Positions 6,621-6,681 of a DNA stretch of 6,681 bases are shown here, piece by piece. The stretch's first letter is position 1, and the number at the start of each line of letters is the position of its first letter. The DNA comes from Bacillota bacterium (GTDB lineage Bacteria > Bacillota > Clostridia > Oscillospirales > Ruminococcaceae). The notes under the pieces are model-generated. The model made no database searches. It was not told where the DNA came from and saw only the letters and a list, made by a program, of their open reading frames with translations. Location of the stretch: assembly GCA_023439605.1 (NCBI GenBank), contig JAEXNS010000231.1, positions 1-6,681 of the forward strand. Reading direction: 5' to 3'. The position numbers were made by a program, and so were the translations under genes.

Positions 6621-6654
6621 CTACCCTTAAAAATCTGTAGATTTTTAAGGGTAG
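6621..6654 (+). terminator. Terminator stem after the pRiA4b ORF-3-like gene, T tract interrupted
   Basis: A perfect 15-16 bp stem (6621-6636 with 6639-6654) starts eight bases after the stop codon. Only GTTTG follows, instead of the expected long T run, and then a G/C-rich hairpin begins. The missing T tract fits an insertion directly behind the stem. Confidence 0.8.
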
Positions 6655-6659
6655 GTTTG

Positions 6660-6681
6660 GTGTGCCCAGCATGGGCACACT
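6660..6681 (+). mobile_element. Probable 5' end of a group IIC intron, cut by the window edge
   Basis: The last 22 bases begin with GTGTG, fitting the group II intron 5' consensus GUGYG. They form an 8-bp stem, GTGTGCCC with GGGCACAC, around AGCAT. From memory, group IIC introns such as the Oceanobacillus iheyensis one begin GUGUGCCC, one base, GCAUGGG; the window matches this pattern. Group IIC introns are known to insert just downstream of terminator hairpins, which is the setting here. The segment is far richer in G/C than its surroundings. No ribozyme core or reverse transcriptase is inside the window, so a plain G/C-rich hairpin or another repeat end remains possible. Confidence 0.6.

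Noticed and set aside
1..6681. CRISPR array, tRNA, rRNA or complete insertion sequence
   Set aside because: No regularly spaced identical repeats, no cloverleaf or rRNA sequence, and no transposase gene were seen.

Overview
The window reads as chromosomal DNA of a low-GC Gram-positive anaerobe of the Clostridia. The signs are A/T-rich DNA with A/T-ending codons, purine-rich Shine-Dalgarno sequences, Gram-positive signal peptides, a dockerin, and T-tailed hairpin terminators. All three genes lie on the plus strand, and each is followed by its own hairpin, so they look like three separate transcription units rather than one operon.

Region 1 (42-2204) is a 704-residue exported protein. It has a signal peptide, an acidic Glu/Pro spacer, three tandem beta-rich units of about 180-190 residues, and a complete C-terminal dockerin with two Ca-binding loops. 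No catalytic domain is visible, so it looks like a structural or adhesive protein docked on a cohesin-bearing surface or scaffold protein. A long hairpin follows the stop codon.

Region 2 (2205-2710) is a gene-free control region. It holds two sigma-A-like promoters whose -35 boxes are exactly 200 bp apart. Each overlaps a small palindrome. A leader of about 100 nt contains a hairpin and ends in a strong ribosome binding site.

Region 3 (2711-6071) encodes a 1094-residue exported protein rich in Ala, Thr and Ile. It has a signal peptide, two InlB-B-like repeat domains joined by a Thr/Ala linker, and two full copies plus one shortened copy of a beta-solenoid-like unit of about 320 residues. It has no dockerin, LPXTG, SLH or other anchor that I can recognise. 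A strong terminator follows.

Region 4 (6092-6681) has a good promoter and a 149-residue pRiA4b ORF-3-like protein (function unknown) with a very acidic tail. A perfect terminator stem follows. Five bases after the stem, the sequence switches to a G/C-rich hairpin starting GTGTGCCC. This matches my memory of the 5' end of group IIC introns, which insert just behind terminator stems. The window stops 22 bases into this element.

The two large genes both encode extracellular beta-repeat proteins but share no obvious sequence repeat. A common role at the cell surface is inferred, not shown. I found no tRNA, rRNA, CRISPR array or complete mobile element.
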